Source: VBAS01 sp963773465 (lineage in GTDB: Bacteria; Bacteroidota; Bacteroidia; Chitinophagales; Chitinophagaceae). From it: 64,000 bases of DNA. Positions 1 through 8,211 of this stretch are shown in pieces. Made by a program: the position numbers and the translations under genes. Within the stretch, counting starts at the first letter, position 1. Every line of letters begins with the position of its first letter. The stretch is from assembly GCA_963773465.1 (NCBI GenBank), contig CAVZBF010000002.1, forward strand, positions 682,001 through 746,000. The letters are read 5' to 3'. Below the pieces are notes generated by a model that saw nothing but the letters and a program-made list of their open reading frames with translations, ran no database searches and was not told the DNA's origin.

Positions 1-1781
1 ATAATAAGGGTAATATCGTTTTACAGGAAATAAGCGGTGTAGATTATTTTAAAACAAAAGTAGAAGAAAGGTTTGAAGTAAAATCCGGTAAGGCTTTATG
101 GAAAAATAAATTTGAGAATGAATCAGTCTCCTATAAAGGCGAGTTATATTCAAACATAAATGGCAATCCCGGAGAAATAGAGCTCGCTTTAAAACTCCTG
201 AAAAACTCAACCGCTAAAAAAATAAATATTCTTCCTTCCGGTGGGCTCGGTTATTCAATTACAAAAGAAGAAACCGTAAAAGACGAAAAAAATAATACCG
301 TAACGGTTCAATTAATTGCATTTACAGGATTAGGCGGCCCTCCAACTTATACATGGTTTACAAAAGATGGCAACTTCTTTGGAAGCTTAAGTGATTGGAT
401 ATCCATCATACAAGCGGGCTATGAAAAAAATATAGATATCCTTTTACCTGTTCAAAAAAAATTCGAGAATAATTTTTATACCAATCTTGCTAAAGCGGTA
501 ACCGAAAAAAACAGCACCGGCATTGCGATTAAGAATGTTACTGTTTTCAACGCCGCAGAAGGAAGCACATTTATTAACGGCACGGTATTGATAAAAGGAA
601 ATATGATCGAGAAGATCGGGAACTCTTCTTATACAACAATACCTGCCGGTTATAAGATCATCGATGGCACTAATAAATTTCTGATGCCGGGTCTTTGGGA
701 AATGCATGGACATTTTTTTATGAGCGACGGACCTTTAATGACGGCGCAGGGAATAACTAACCTGCGCGATATGGGGAATGGCGAAGAACTCTGGAACCTG
801 AAAAAAAGAATTCAAGCGGATAGTATACTTGGACCGGAGATCAATATCGTTTCAGGCTTTATTGATAAAGCCGGCGATTTTGCTGCACCAACCGGCGCAT
901 TGATCAATTCATTGGAAGAAGGGATAAAATATATAGAAGACTATCATAAAAAAGGCTGCCGGCAAATAAAATTGTATAGCTCTATTAATCCTGAATGGGT
1001 AAAACCATTGGCTGATAAAGCCCATAGTCTTGGCATGAGGGTTTGCGGGCATATACCGGCATTTATGACAGCTTCGCAGGCAATCGATGCCGGCTATGAT
1101 GAGATCACTCATTTGAATATGCTGATGCTGAATTTTTTTGGCGATACCGTTGATACGAGAAATATGACCCGCTTTAAACTGGTGGGCACAAAAGGAAATA
1201 CGATTGATGTAAACAGTGATGCAGTAAAAAATTTTATTCAGAAAATGAAAGATAAAAATATTACTGTTGACCCTACTATCTCCGTATTTGAAAGCATATT
1301 TACAGACATGCCGGGAAAAGTTGCCAAAGCTTATTTACCTATTGAAAAATATTTACCTGCTCACACCAGGCGAATTGCCATGGCAGGCAATTTTATCGAT
1401 GATGAATCATTGGCTCAGCAATACAGCAGGTCTTATGAGGTGATGAAAAAATTTCTAAAAGTTTTATATGATAATGGCATTACAATACTTGCCGGAACGG
1501 ATGGAGGAATTTTACAGCATGAGCTCGAAGTATACAGCGAATGTGGAATTCCAAATTATGATGTGTTGAGAATGGCAACCTATTTTCCGGCAAAAGAATA
1601 CGGCCTGCTTGATAAATACGGGACAATTGCTCCGGGTAAAATCGCCAACCTTATTTTAATCGACGGAGATCCTAAAAAAAATATCAAAGACATCCGCAAA
1701 ATATATCTTACGATCAAAGAAGGAAAGATCTATTCTCCCAAAAAAATATACGCTGCTTATGGATGGAAATATTATTATTAA
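1..1781 (+). CDS. Amidohydrolase family protein (5' end outside window)
   Basis: A metal-dependent amidohydrolase of the imidazolonepropionase/prolidase-like type. The frame is open from base 3, so the N-terminus lies before the window; an internal ATG at 588 is not the real start, because the upstream codons read as normal protein. The metal-binding HxH appears as MPGLWEMHGHFF near 690-720. A likely carboxylated lysine is in RQIKLY, further metal histidines in VCGHIPA and DEITHLN, and the catalytic Asp in AGTDGG (about 1496-1510). The end, APGKIANLILIDGDP, is the usual closing beta-sandwich. The roughly 200 residues before the HxH fit the long N-terminal region seen in some Bacteroidota homologues. 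The substrate cannot be told from sequence. It converges on mrp. Confidence 0.85.
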   Translation, partial: NKGNIVLQEISGVDYFKTKVEERFEVKSGKALWKNKFENESVSYKGELYSNINGNPGEIELALKLLKNSTAKKINILPSGGLGYSITKEETVKDEKNNTVTVQLIAFTGLGGPPTYTWFTKDGNFFGSLSDWISIIQAGYEKNIDILLPVQKKFENNFYTNLAKAVTEKNSTGIAIKNVTVFNAAEGSTFINGTVLIKGNMIEKIGNSSYTTIPAGYKIIDGTNKFLMPGLWEMHGHFFMSDGPLMTAQGITNLRDMGNGEELWNLKKRIQADSILGPEINIVSGFIDKAGDFAAPTGALINSLEEGIKYIEDYHKKGCRQIKLYSSINPEWVKPLADKAHSLGMRVCGHIPAFMTASQAIDAGYDEITHLNMLMLNFFGDTVDTRNMTRFKLVGTKGNTIDVNSDAVKNFIQKMKDKNITVDPTISVFESIFTDMPGKVAKAYLPIEKYLPAHTRRIAMAGNFIDDESLAQQYSRSYEVMKKFLKVLYDNGITILAGTDGGILQHELEVYSECGIPNYDVLRMATYFPAKEYGLLDKYGTIAPGKIANLILIDGDPKKNIKDIRKIYLTIKEGKIYSPKKIYAAYGWKYYY

Positions 1782-1835
1782 ATACCTGTGAAGAATAGAC
1801 TAAACCGCCTTTTTAATTTGGATAAATAATTTTTT

Positions 1836-1900
1836 TAACACGAATTGGATACGAATTACACGAATCGTTAATTCGTTTTCAATTCGTGTAATTTGTGATA
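1836..1900. repeat. ACGAATT-type inverted repeat, likely bidirectional terminator
   Basis: Copies of ACACGAATT and ACGAATTACACGAAT are followed by their inverse. ATTACACGAAT at 1854-1864 pairs perfectly with ATTCGTGTAAT at 1882-1892 (11-bp stem). It lies between the convergent ends of the amidohydrolase and mrp, a common place for this repeat type in Bacteroidota. A transcription-ending role is inferred. Confidence 0.6.
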
Positions 1901-1929
1901 GAGAAGTTGGAGAAATTGAATTCGTTGAC

Positions 1930-3040
1930 TTATTTCTCGACCACTTCTGCTATCTCCGAGCTTTTCATGTTGGCATTACGCATTGATACGCTTCTTACAA
2001 CATGAGCAGTAACCTCCTCAAATGCTTTTTTTGTTATTTCATCATCACCCATCATAATTGGCACTCCCTGGTCGCCACCTTCGCGTATAGTTTGCACTAA
2101 TGGTATTTGCCCGAGAAAAGGAATATCATACTCTTCGGCGAGTCGCTTACCTCCCTCTTTTCCAAAAATGTAATATTTATTATCGGGTAATTCTGCCCCC
2201 GCCGGGCGGGATAAAGTAACTCATGTTTTCAACCAGCCCGATAATCGGAACATTCACTTGTGCCTGTCCAAACATAGCGATCCCTTTTTTTGCATCAGCC
2301 AGTGCTACATCTTGCGGAGTTGTTACAATCACAACACCGGTTACAGGAACTGTTTGTACCAATGTTAAATGAATATCACCTGTGCCCGGCGGCATGTCCA
2401 CAACTAAATAATCAAGATCGCCCCAATAAACATCTGTTACAAATTGCCGGATTGCACTGCTTGCCATAGGACCCCGCCATACAACTGCATTCTTTTCATC
2501 AACCAGCAAACCGATGCTTATTAATTTTATCCCAAAACGCTCTAAAGGAACTATCATTCCTTTATCTCCGCCAACATCCATCATCATCGGTCTTTCACCA
2601 CGAACACCAAACATGATCGGCACACTTGGGCCATAAATATCTGCATCCATCAAACCTACTTTTGCTCCGCCTTGTGATAAAGCAAGCGCAAGATTTGCAG
2701 CTACCGTTGATTTACCAACGCCACCTTTACCACTTACAACTGCAATTATATTTTTTACATTAGGTAATACAGTACCAGGGTCTGTTCTTTTTGTTGTCGT
2801 ATTTGATGTGAAGTTTACATTTACAACAGCATCTTTATTCACTAATATCTTAATAGCATTTACACAAGCATTGCCGATCATATCTTTTAACGGGCATGCT
2901 GGTGTGGTAAGCACAACGGTAAATGAAACATTATTCCCGTTAATGGCAATATCCTTTACCATATTTAGCGTCACAAGATCTTTTCCGAGGTCGGGTTCCT
3001 GCACATTACTCAGCGCTTCAAGAATTTTTTCTGTCGTCAT
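1930..3040 (-). CDS. mrp: Mrp/ApbC family Fe-S cluster carrier P-loop ATPase, frame shifted near 2200
   Basis: An iron-sulfur cluster carrier ATPase of the Mrp/NBP35 family. The N-terminal MIP18-like domain (VQEPDLGKDLVTLNMV) is followed by the deviant Walker A SGKGGVGKST, DADIYGPS and DMPPGTGD. The frame breaks after ENMSYFIPPGGG; the conserved remainder (ELPDNKYYIFGKEGGKRLAEE to the stop at 1930) continues in another frame. The break is in a G5 run inside a GC-rich palindrome at 2195-2210. With one G fewer the protein reads YFIPPGGAELPDNKYY, so the palindrome would add only about three residues. The usual CxxC near the C-terminal side is not visible, as in several bacterial homologues. A one-base sequencing error is the simplest explanation for the shift. 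Confidence 0.88.
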
Positions 3041-3073
3041 TTACAAGTATTTGTTAAAACTATTTATAAGGCG

Positions 3074-3081
3074 CAAAGGTA
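3074..3081 (-). promoter_or_regulatory. Bacteroidota -7 box for mrp
   Basis: The minus strand reads TACCTTTG, a full match to the TAnnTTTG box, 34 bp before the mrp start codon. No convincing -33 TTG element is seen at the usual spacing. Confidence 0.45.
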
Positions 3082-3140
3082 GCCATTATACAGCCGAATT
3101 TGTTTTACGAAATCAGCAAGTAGTCGTTATTTTTGACGCA

Positions 3141-3782
3141 GTGAAGAAAATTGTACAATACCTCATTTTACTGCTGTTTTTTACTCCTGCAATATCAAAA
3201 GCACAGTTTGAAAACGTTCGTGATTCCGTTGTGCAGCTTTATGGCGTAGTGATGACGGCCGACAGCCTTGTTGGTATTCCTGCTGTAAGTATTGTCGTGC
3301 AGGGCCAGAATCGCGGCACGATCACGAATAACCAGGGAGTTTTTTCAATTGTAGTGCTGAAGGGCGATGTGGTTGAGTTTACCCATGTCAGTTATAAATC
3401 AAAAGTTGTTACTATTCCTAAAAATCTGGAAGGTAATCAATACAGCGTTGTTCAATTAATGATAGCCGATACTGTTTATTTACCTGCAACGATCATACGG
3501 CCCCGGCCCACTGCCGCCCAGTTTGCCCGTGATTTTGCAAATGCAAAAGTTCAGGATGATGACTATGAAATTGCAAGAAAAAATACTTCAGTAGCAAAAC
3601 GACGGGCTCTTATGCAAAGCACTCCAAGCGATGGCCGTGAAGCATCCAACATTCAATTAAGAAATGTTGCTACAAAAGCTTACTATGCCGGTCAAAATCC
3701 TCCGCAAAACATTTTCAATCCCGCTGCATGGATGGAATTTATAGAAGCCTGGAAGCGGGGAGATTTTAAGAAGAAGAATTAA
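3141..3782 (+). CDS. Secreted carboxypeptidase-like regulatory domain protein
   Basis: A 213-residue exported protein. The GTG at 3141 is chosen because it begins a clean signal peptide (KKIVQYLILLLFFTPAISKAQ). A longer upstream frame would run antisense into mrp. Residues 45-110 (GIPAVSIVVQGQNRGTITNNQG, then FTHVSYKSKVVTIP) form a CarboxypepD_reg-like beta-sandwich, the domain also found at the start of TonB receptors. The C-terminal half is charged and helical, ending in FNPAAWMEFIEAWKRGDFKKKN. Free-standing proteins of this kind are common in Bacteroidota, but their role is unknown. It is divergent from mrp across about 100 bp. A TATTTTTG box at 3128-3135 lies just before the GTG and could give a nearly leaderless transcript. 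Confidence 0.75.
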   Translation: MKKIVQYLILLLFFTPAISKAQFENVRDSVVQLYGVVMTADSLVGIPAVSIVVQGQNRGTITNNQGVFSIVVLKGDVVEFTHVSYKSKVVTIPKNLEGNQYSVVQLMIADTVYLPATIIRPRPTAAQFARDFANAKVQDDDYEIARKNTSVAKRRALMQSTPSDGREASNIQLRNVATKAYYAGQNPPQNIFNPAAWMEFIEAWKRGDFKKKN

Positions 3783-3820
3783 AACCACGATTTGCATGAT
3801 TAAAGGGATTATGAGGAAAA
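3783..3820 (+). repeat. Dispersed repeat directly after a stop codon (AACCACGATTT type)
   Basis: A segment beginning AACCACGATTTGCATGATT and ending GATTATGAGGAAA follows the stop codon directly. A near copy sits directly after the lpd stop at 35800-35836, and inverted pieces occur at 35890-35925 and 36030-36066. Confidence 0.7.
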
Positions 3821-3966
3821 TTATGTACCCAACTCCAGGAATTCTTATCATCGTCTGTTGCGACGCTCCGTTCAAGGTTCTGTTCATCATTGAGCAATTG
3901 CGTCGCAGTTTACCCAGAGCGAAGCGAAGGGTCGCACACTTGTACTAAAACAATTCTATTCAACTT

Positions 3967-4172
3967 TTTTCCACCCCCAATTGAAATTTTATGAAGAATG
4001 AATATCCGGCCCCCGCCAGCGGGGGACAAGGAACAGTCTTTTAATTTGTGCGGCATAAAACATTTCTAAAATTGTTGTACAATTTTGTTCGAAATAAAGA
4101 CTGCACATTATCCCCCGCTGGCGGGGGAAGCAGATCGATTATTGTAAAATTTCAAATGGGGGTGGATTAAAA
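3967..4172. repeat. 205-bp long inverted repeat with GC-rich palindromes
   Basis: The left arm (3971-4042) and right arm (4095-4170) are imperfect inverse copies. CCACCCCCAATTGAAATTTT on the left matches the inverse of the right end with one mismatch, and CCCCCGCCAGCGGGGG at 4010-4025 matches the inverse of CCCCCGCTGGCGGGGG at 4112-4127. The inner parts also match (CAGTCTTT / AAAGACTG). The unique loop is about 50 bp. No clear target duplication is seen. It occupies most of the gene-free stretch 3783-4220 and ends about 20 bp before the hbd promoter box. Confidence 0.75.
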
Positions 4173-4192
4173 CGCAAGTGTTTTCCAATCCT

Positions 4193-4200
4193 TACATTTG
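4193..4200 (+). promoter_or_regulatory. -7 box for 3-hydroxybutyryl-CoA dehydrogenase
   Basis: TACATTTG matches TAnnTTTG exactly and lies 20 bp before the ATG, just beyond the long inverted repeat. No clear -33 element. Confidence 0.45.
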
Positions 4201-4220
4201 AATAAGAAAATTTCAACATT

Positions 4221-5120
4221 ATGATTAATTCCGGGGGCCGTATTTCTGTTATAGGTGCCGGCACAATGGGCAATGGCATTGCTCATGTATTTGCACAACA
4301 TGGTTTTAAAGTTTCTATTGTGGATGTTTCACTTACCCAGCTTGACAAAGCGGTTGCTAACATCAGCAAAAATTTTGACAGGCAAATAGCAAAAGGAGCT
4401 GCCACCGAAGAACAGAAAAAAAATGCCCTGGGTAATATCTCTATTTTCAGCAATATAGGTGAAGGAGTAAAAGATGCAGAACTTGTAATAGAAGCCGCCA
4501 CTGAAAACACAGAACTCAAACTAAATATCTTTGAAGAGATCGACAGGGATGCACCAAAGAATGCAATACTTGCTTCCAATACCTCTTCTATTTCTATTAC
4601 AAAAATTGCCAAAGCTACACGCCGCGATGATAAAGTGATCGGTATGCACTTTATGAATCCTGTACCGGTTATGAAATTGGTTGAAGTGATCAACGGCTAT
4701 TCTACAAGTAAAGAAGTAACAAACACAATTGTTGAATTAAGCCGGCAGCTTGGAAAAACGCCTTGTGTTGTTAATGATTATCCCGGTTTTATTGCCAACC
4801 GCATTTTAATGCCAATGATCAATGAAGCGATCTATAGTTTATATGAAGGTGTTGCCGGTGTGGAAGAAATAGATACCGTAATGAAACTCGGAATGGCGCA
4901 TCCAATGGGTCCTCTTCAACTCGCCGACTTCATAGGGCTGGATGTTTGCATCTCCATTTTAAATGTTTTACATGATGGCTTTGGCAATCCAAAATATTCA
5001 CCATGCCCCTTGCTTGTAAATATGGTAACCGCAGGCAAGCTTGGAATAAAAAGCGGTGAAGGGTTTTATGTTTATACCGCAGGGAATAAGGAATTGGTGG
5101 TGAGTGGAAGATTTAAATAG
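4221..5120 (+). CDS. hbd: 3-hydroxybutyryl-CoA dehydrogenase
   Basis: An NAD-dependent 3-hydroxyacyl-CoA dehydrogenase (299 residues, normal length for the single-function form). The N-terminal Rossmann fold has VIGAGTMGNGIAHVFAQHG at residues 9-27. The substrate region reads IGMHFMNPVPVMKLVEVI, containing the catalytic His. A conserved PGFIANRILMP follows, then the C-terminal helical domain with MKLGMAHPMGPLQLADFIGLD. It interconverts acetoacetyl-CoA and 3-hydroxybutyryl-CoA in beta-oxidation or butanoate metabolism, in the cytoplasm. It stands alone on its strand, so no operon partner helps to narrow the pathway. A 2-hydroxyglutaryl or glutaryl-CoA-related branch is a less likely alternative. 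Confidence 0.92.
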   Translation: MINSGGRISVIGAGTMGNGIAHVFAQHGFKVSIVDVSLTQLDKAVANISKNFDRQIAKGAATEEQKKNALGNISIFSNIGEGVKDAELVIEAATENTELKLNIFEEIDRDAPKNAILASNTSSISITKIAKATRRDDKVIGMHFMNPVPVMKLVEVINGYSTSKEVTNTIVELSRQLGKTPCVVNDYPGFIANRILMPMINEAIYSLYEGVAGVEEIDTVMKLGMAHPMGPLQLADFIGLDVCISILNVLHDGFGNPKYSPCPLLVNMVTAGKLGIKSGEGFYVYTAGNKELVVSGRFK

Positions 5121-5143
5121 ATGTCAATAAATCGGAAATAAAA

Positions 5144-5626
5144 ATGAGCCAAACAGATATTATTACATTAATTATCGCTGGAAGCGGATGGATACTAGCC
5201 TCATTACAGGCAACACTTAGTTTTTTTGAAAGAAAGAAAAAGCAAAATGACGATATACTGTTGAGAACCGTTGAATTTTTCACTGGTGGTAGTCAAAAAA
5301 GAAGCGTTGGAATATCATTGATAGAAGGATTAATTAAAAAGAAGAAAAGTTATCATGAAATCGTTGCTCCTCTTTTGGCAAACCAGTTTGTTTATTTATT
5401 GCTTTCTTCAGATTCGAAATCTGCTATACATGAGCAAAGAAATCTTGTTAGGATATTCTTTCTTTTAAAAAGCATTATTGAACTGAATAAATCAAACCAT
5501 GGACATACACGAAAGGAAATATTAAATGCAATAACCATAAGACTTGATACTGATCAGAGATCTAAAATCGAAATTCCGACTCTTACCTTGGATTCATGGA
5601 AACAACAATTAGAAGAATTAGCCTAA
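5144..5626 (+). CDS. Hypothetical protein with one N-terminal membrane helix
   Basis: A 160-residue protein not recognised as a known family. Residues 6-25 (IITLIIAGSGWILASLQATL) form a single membrane helix, followed by a basic FFERKKKQ stop-transfer. The rest is helical and cytoplasmic, with a lysine cluster (LIKKKKSYHE) and leucine-rich helices around residues 75-110. It lies 23 bp after hbd and could be read through from it, but no functional link is visible. Confidence 0.6.
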   Translation: MSQTDIITLIIAGSGWILASLQATLSFFERKKKQNDDILLRTVEFFTGGSQKRSVGISLIEGLIKKKKSYHEIVAPLLANQFVYLLLSSDSKSAIHEQRNLVRIFFLLKSIIELNKSNHGHTRKEILNAITIRLDTDQRSKIEIPTLTLDSWKQQLEELA

Positions 5627-5768
5627 CCCCTTACGCCGCTTTTGGTGTCCAATATAAAGAAGGTTTGCGGTTAAATGACATAACTTTTATAAAACTCTTT
5701 TTACATTATTCTCAGGCATTCCTTTTGCAGCCTATTAGCGCCGAAACCAACTTACACAAGAACCGATT

Positions 5769-6155
5769 ATGGACAAAACAGAAAGACTTCAGCAGTTGCA
5801 TGAGAAAATGGTCTCTGAAATTCAGGATTATGCAATTATCCTTTTAGATGTTGATGGTACAATTTTAACCTGGAATAAAGGTGCGCAGTCAATCAAGGGC
5901 TATAAAGAGCATGAGATTTTGGGGCAAAATTTTCGCATTTTTTATTTACCAAGAGACAGGGAAGAAAAGCTTCCTGAAAAATTAATTGACTTAGCGATCA
6001 AAGAAGGAAGGGCCCGCCACATTGGAAGAAGAGTGAGAAAAGATGGGACTACTTTTTGGGGAAGCATCCTCATCACCGCTTTACATGATGAAGAAGGAGC
6101 GGTTATAGGTTTTACCAAGCTCACCAAAGAACTTGGCGAAAATGAGATTGATTAA
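5769..6155 (+). CDS. Single PAS-domain protein
   Basis: A 128-residue protein consisting of little more than one PAS sensor domain: AIILLDVDGTILTWNKGAQSIKGY, then EILGQNFRIFYLPRD, IGRRVRKDGTTFWGSILITAL and DEEGAVIGFTKLTKEL. This is the PAS_9 subtype often found at the front of histidine kinases. Here no kinase, cyclase or DNA-binding domain follows, and the stop is followed closely by a terminator. A short N-terminal helix (residues 1-20) could mediate dimerisation. It may bind a small ligand or cofactor and act through a partner coded elsewhere. Confidence 0.8.
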   Translation: MDKTERLQQLHEKMVSEIQDYAIILLDVDGTILTWNKGAQSIKGYKEHEILGQNFRIFYLPRDREEKLPEKLIDLAIKEGRARHIGRRVRKDGTTFWGSILITALHDEEGAVIGFTKLTKELGENEID

Positions 6156-6187
6156 ATAAATTTTCCTACTTACAATTATCAATAAAA

Positions 6188-6212
6188 AAAATCCCCGGTA
6201 AAAACCAGGGAT
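6188..6212 (-). terminator. Hairpin terminator of the leftward sigma-factor module
   Basis: ATCCC at 6191-6195 pairs with GGGAT at 6208-6212, with an inner GG/CC pair. On the minus strand it is followed by a run of T. It lies downstream of the gene ending at 6248 and also after the PAS gene. Confidence 0.65.
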
Positions 6213-6247
6213 CACAAATTACAGAACCATTATAACCATTAAAACTT

Positions 6248-6661
6248 TTAGTTATTTCTCGGCGGGCCGCCACGTCCACGCAATGTAGGCTCGATCTGCT
6301 CTTTCCATATCTTGAACTTATCATCTCCAAGAATGGGTTTAAGTTTCGCATCAAGAGCTTCTGTATGAGGTTTCATTTTCTCCTGCATCTGCTCTCTCAT
6401 TCCCTGGAAACTACCACCATTACTCGCCATTAAGTCTTCTCTCACTTTATCCTGTGCTTTATAATATTCCAAATAAGCCGCTTCCATTTCTTTCATCTTT
6501 GCTTCATCCAGTTTAAATGCACTGTCTGCTTTAGCATGTACTCTCTTTACTCTTTCCTCAGGAGTAGGCATCTGGAAACCACCACCGCCTCCGCCCTGCG
6601 CAAATGAGGATGCGGTTCCTGCAAGCAATATAACCGCCAATGCAACAATTGTTTTTTTCAT
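6248..6661 (-). CDS. Secreted Gly-rich, helical Spy/DUF4890-like protein
   Basis: A 137-residue exported protein. The ATG at 6661 begins a standard signal peptide (KKTIVALAVILLAGTASSFAQ). After cleavage comes QGGGGGGFQMPTPEERVKRV, then long charged helices (KMKEMEAAYLEYYKAQDKVRE, MREQMQEKMKPHTEAL), then a basic tail ending RGRGGPPRNN. The layout resembles periplasmic Spy/CpxP-type chaperones and DUF4890 proteins. It is last in the leftward row of sigma factor, anti-sigma-like protein and Spy-like protein. The glycine run recalls the one in the receptor at 8212-11106. A role in envelope stress or metal binding is inference. Confidence 0.65.
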   Translation of the reverse strand: MKKTIVALAVILLAGTASSFAQGGGGGGFQMPTPEERVKRVHAKADSAFKLDEAKMKEMEAAYLEYYKAQDKVREDLMASNGGSFQGMREQMQEKMKPHTEALDAKLKPILGDDKFKIWKEQIEPTLRGRGGPPRNN

Positions 6662-6705
6662 TTGTATGTATTTTATTTTTTTAAGAAGTAAGAAAAATTT
6701 CAAAA

Positions 6706-7215
6706 TTATTTTCTGTCTTTTTTATCAGAAGGTGGTCGGCCTGGTCCGTTATTGATGATACGTTTTACAATTTGTTTTATAACGGTATCCATTTTAGGTT
6801 TTTGTTCTTCAGTGCATAATGCTTTTATCGACTGGAAATAACGAAATGTGCTTAGGTCCAATGCCATTTGCTTTTCACCGATCATTGAAGCGTAAGCATT
6901 CAAAACAGAATCACTCACATTTGGCTCGTAGATAAGCGAGAAAAAATCTTCTTTTGATTTTGTAAGATCTTTAAACAATGGCTTCATGTTCTTAAACTGG
7001 TTTGACCTGAGTGAATCATAGAGTGCCGCCTGCTCATCGTTTAATCCAACGTCTTTTTTTACTTTTTCCATGGCCGTTCTGCGAATTACATCCGGCGACG
7101 GCCTCGCACTCTTTTGTGGTTTATTGAAAACAAAAAAATACAATAGCCCAATGTTTGCCACCAGTAAAACTGCAACGATCAATAAAAGAATTTTATGATT
7201 TCTTAAATAGCTCAT
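6706..7215 (-). CDS. Spy/CpxP-like periplasmic protein with N-terminal anchor
   Basis: A 169-residue protein with a membrane anchor (residues 8-30, ILLLIVAVLLVANIGLLYFFVF) and a periplasmic helical domain. It matches the heavy-metal sensor/Spy type in layout: VGLNDEQAALYDSLRSNQFKNMKPLFKDL, then STFRYFQSIKALCTEEQKPKMDTVIKQIV. The 'LCTEEQKPKMD' segment corresponds to the second LTxxQ-type motif of the family. The start overlaps the stop of the anti-sigma-like gene by four bases (ATGA), which points to translational coupling. Members of this family in Bacteroidota usually follow an ECF sigma/anti-sigma pair, as here. Confidence 0.75.
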   Translation of the reverse strand: MSYLRNHKILLLIVAVLLVANIGLLYFFVFNKPQKSARPSPDVIRRTAMEKVKKDVGLNDEQAALYDSLRSNQFKNMKPLFKDLTKSKEDFFSLIYEPNVSDSVLNAYASMIGEKQMALDLSTFRYFQSIKALCTEEQKPKMDTVIKQIVKRIINNGPGRPPSDKKDRK

Positions 7216-7556
7216 TCGTTTGTCATGTTTTCGTAATCATAATTATTCACAGAAGCTACCGTATTATATTCATTAGCCAGTTCGGAAAAAGATGTATTCG
7301 CATCTCCTGTTATCGGTTCGCCTGTACCGGAACCCCACAGCGCCCATCCGTTCACTGCCATTACAATCAGCAATATTGCAATTGCGATTGCGGGTTTGCT
7401 TACAAATGAAAACAGGCCATCCCACCCGTTTGCCTTTTTATTCATCCTGGCTTTGATACGGGTAAAAAGAAAAGGATTCGCTTCGGCCCTTTTTACTCCA
7501 TCAAGGCTTTGAAGCGTACTCTCGATCTCTTGCTGTATTTTTTCTTTTGCTGTCAT
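7212..7556 (-). CDS. Putative membrane anti-sigma factor
   Basis: A 114-residue protein with a cytoplasmic helical N-terminus (EKIQQEIESTLQSLDGVKRAEANPFLFTRIKARM), one membrane helix (about residues 55-73, AIAIAILLIVMAVNGWALW) and a short acidic periplasmic tail. It lies 38 bp after the ECF sigma gene on the same strand and overlaps the Spy-like gene by four bases. No zinc-binding HxxxCxxC motif is present, so the anti-sigma assignment rests on topology and position and is inference. Confidence 0.6.
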   Translation of the reverse strand: MTAKEKIQQEIESTLQSLDGVKRAEANPFLFTRIKARMNKKANGWDGLFSFVSKPAIAIAILLIVMAVNGWALWGSGTGEPITGDANTSFSELANEYNTVASVNNYDYENMTNE

Positions 7557-7594
7557 TTGACTGGTAATTTGACGGTATATAATGATGATTCCTT

Positions 7595-8173
7595 CTAACG
7601 ATAATGTTTATTATAATATTCTTCCAGGTGTTTCCTAAGGTTTTGATTTGCACGGCTCATCAGCGATTCTACTGCGGATACTGTAGTATTTAACACTTCA
7701 CTTACATCACGATAGCTCAGTCCTTCCAATTTATGCAGGGTATACGCCGACTTCTGGTTCTCCGGTAAAGAATCAATTGCTTTAAAAAGAACGGCGGCCC
7801 TCTCCTTGTTATCCAGACTGATGCCCGGGTGATGAAAATCAGGCACCTGTTCTTTTTCATCTCCACTGCTGCCGGTGAATGATTGTAAAAGACCAAATCT
7901 TTTCTTTCTTTTTTTACTGCGCAAATGATCCAGCGCCGTTGTGGTTGCTATACGATAAAGCCAGGTTGAAAATTTTGAATCGCCTTTAAAAGTGCCGATC
8001 TTTTCAAACACTTTTATAAAAACATCCTGCGCCAGGTCTTCAGCTTCGGTTTCATTTTGTACAATGCCCAGAATTGTATTATACACCATATCCTGCCACT
8101 GCTCTACAATAGTTTTGAAAGCAATTTCATCTCCTTGTTTCAGCCGTTCTACTAGTTCCGTTTCGTTGATCAA
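7595..8173 (-). CDS. ECF RNA polymerase sigma factor
   Basis: A 192-residue extracytoplasmic-function sigma-70 factor. Region 2 reads IVEQWQDMVYNTILGIVQNETEAEDLAQDVFIKVFEKIGTFKGDSKFSTWLYRIATTTALDHLRSKKRKKR. After a linker of about 30 residues, region 4 reads LPENQKSAYTLHKLEGLSYRDVSEVLNTTVSAVESLMSRANQNLRKHL. The start appears to be TTG at 8173, because a stop lies directly upstream in frame. It is followed by the anti-sigma-like and Spy-like genes, and the receptor gene lies 38 bp upstream on the same strand. Auto-control of this row is likely but not shown. Confidence 0.92.
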   Translation of the reverse strand: MINETELVERLKQGDEIAFKTIVEQWQDMVYNTILGIVQNETEAEDLAQDVFIKVFEKIGTFKGDSKFSTWLYRIATTTALDHLRSKKRKKRFGLLQSFTGSSGDEKEQVPDFHHPGISLDNKERAAVLFKAIDSLPENQKSAYTLHKLEGLSYRDVSEVLNTTVSAVESLMSRANQNLRKHLEEYYNKHYR

Positions 8174-8211
8174 AGCAGGTCATTGGTTTTCGGTTTCAAT
8201 TTATGCAAAAA

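Noticed and set aside
2808..3140. Longer N-terminus for the protein ending at 3782
   Set aside because: It would be antisense to the mrp N-terminus, and a clean signal peptide begins at the GTG at 3141.
4283..4693. A 136-codon minus-strand frame inside hbd
   Set aside because: Antisense to an intact conserved enzyme; low-complexity Ser/Ile-rich translation.
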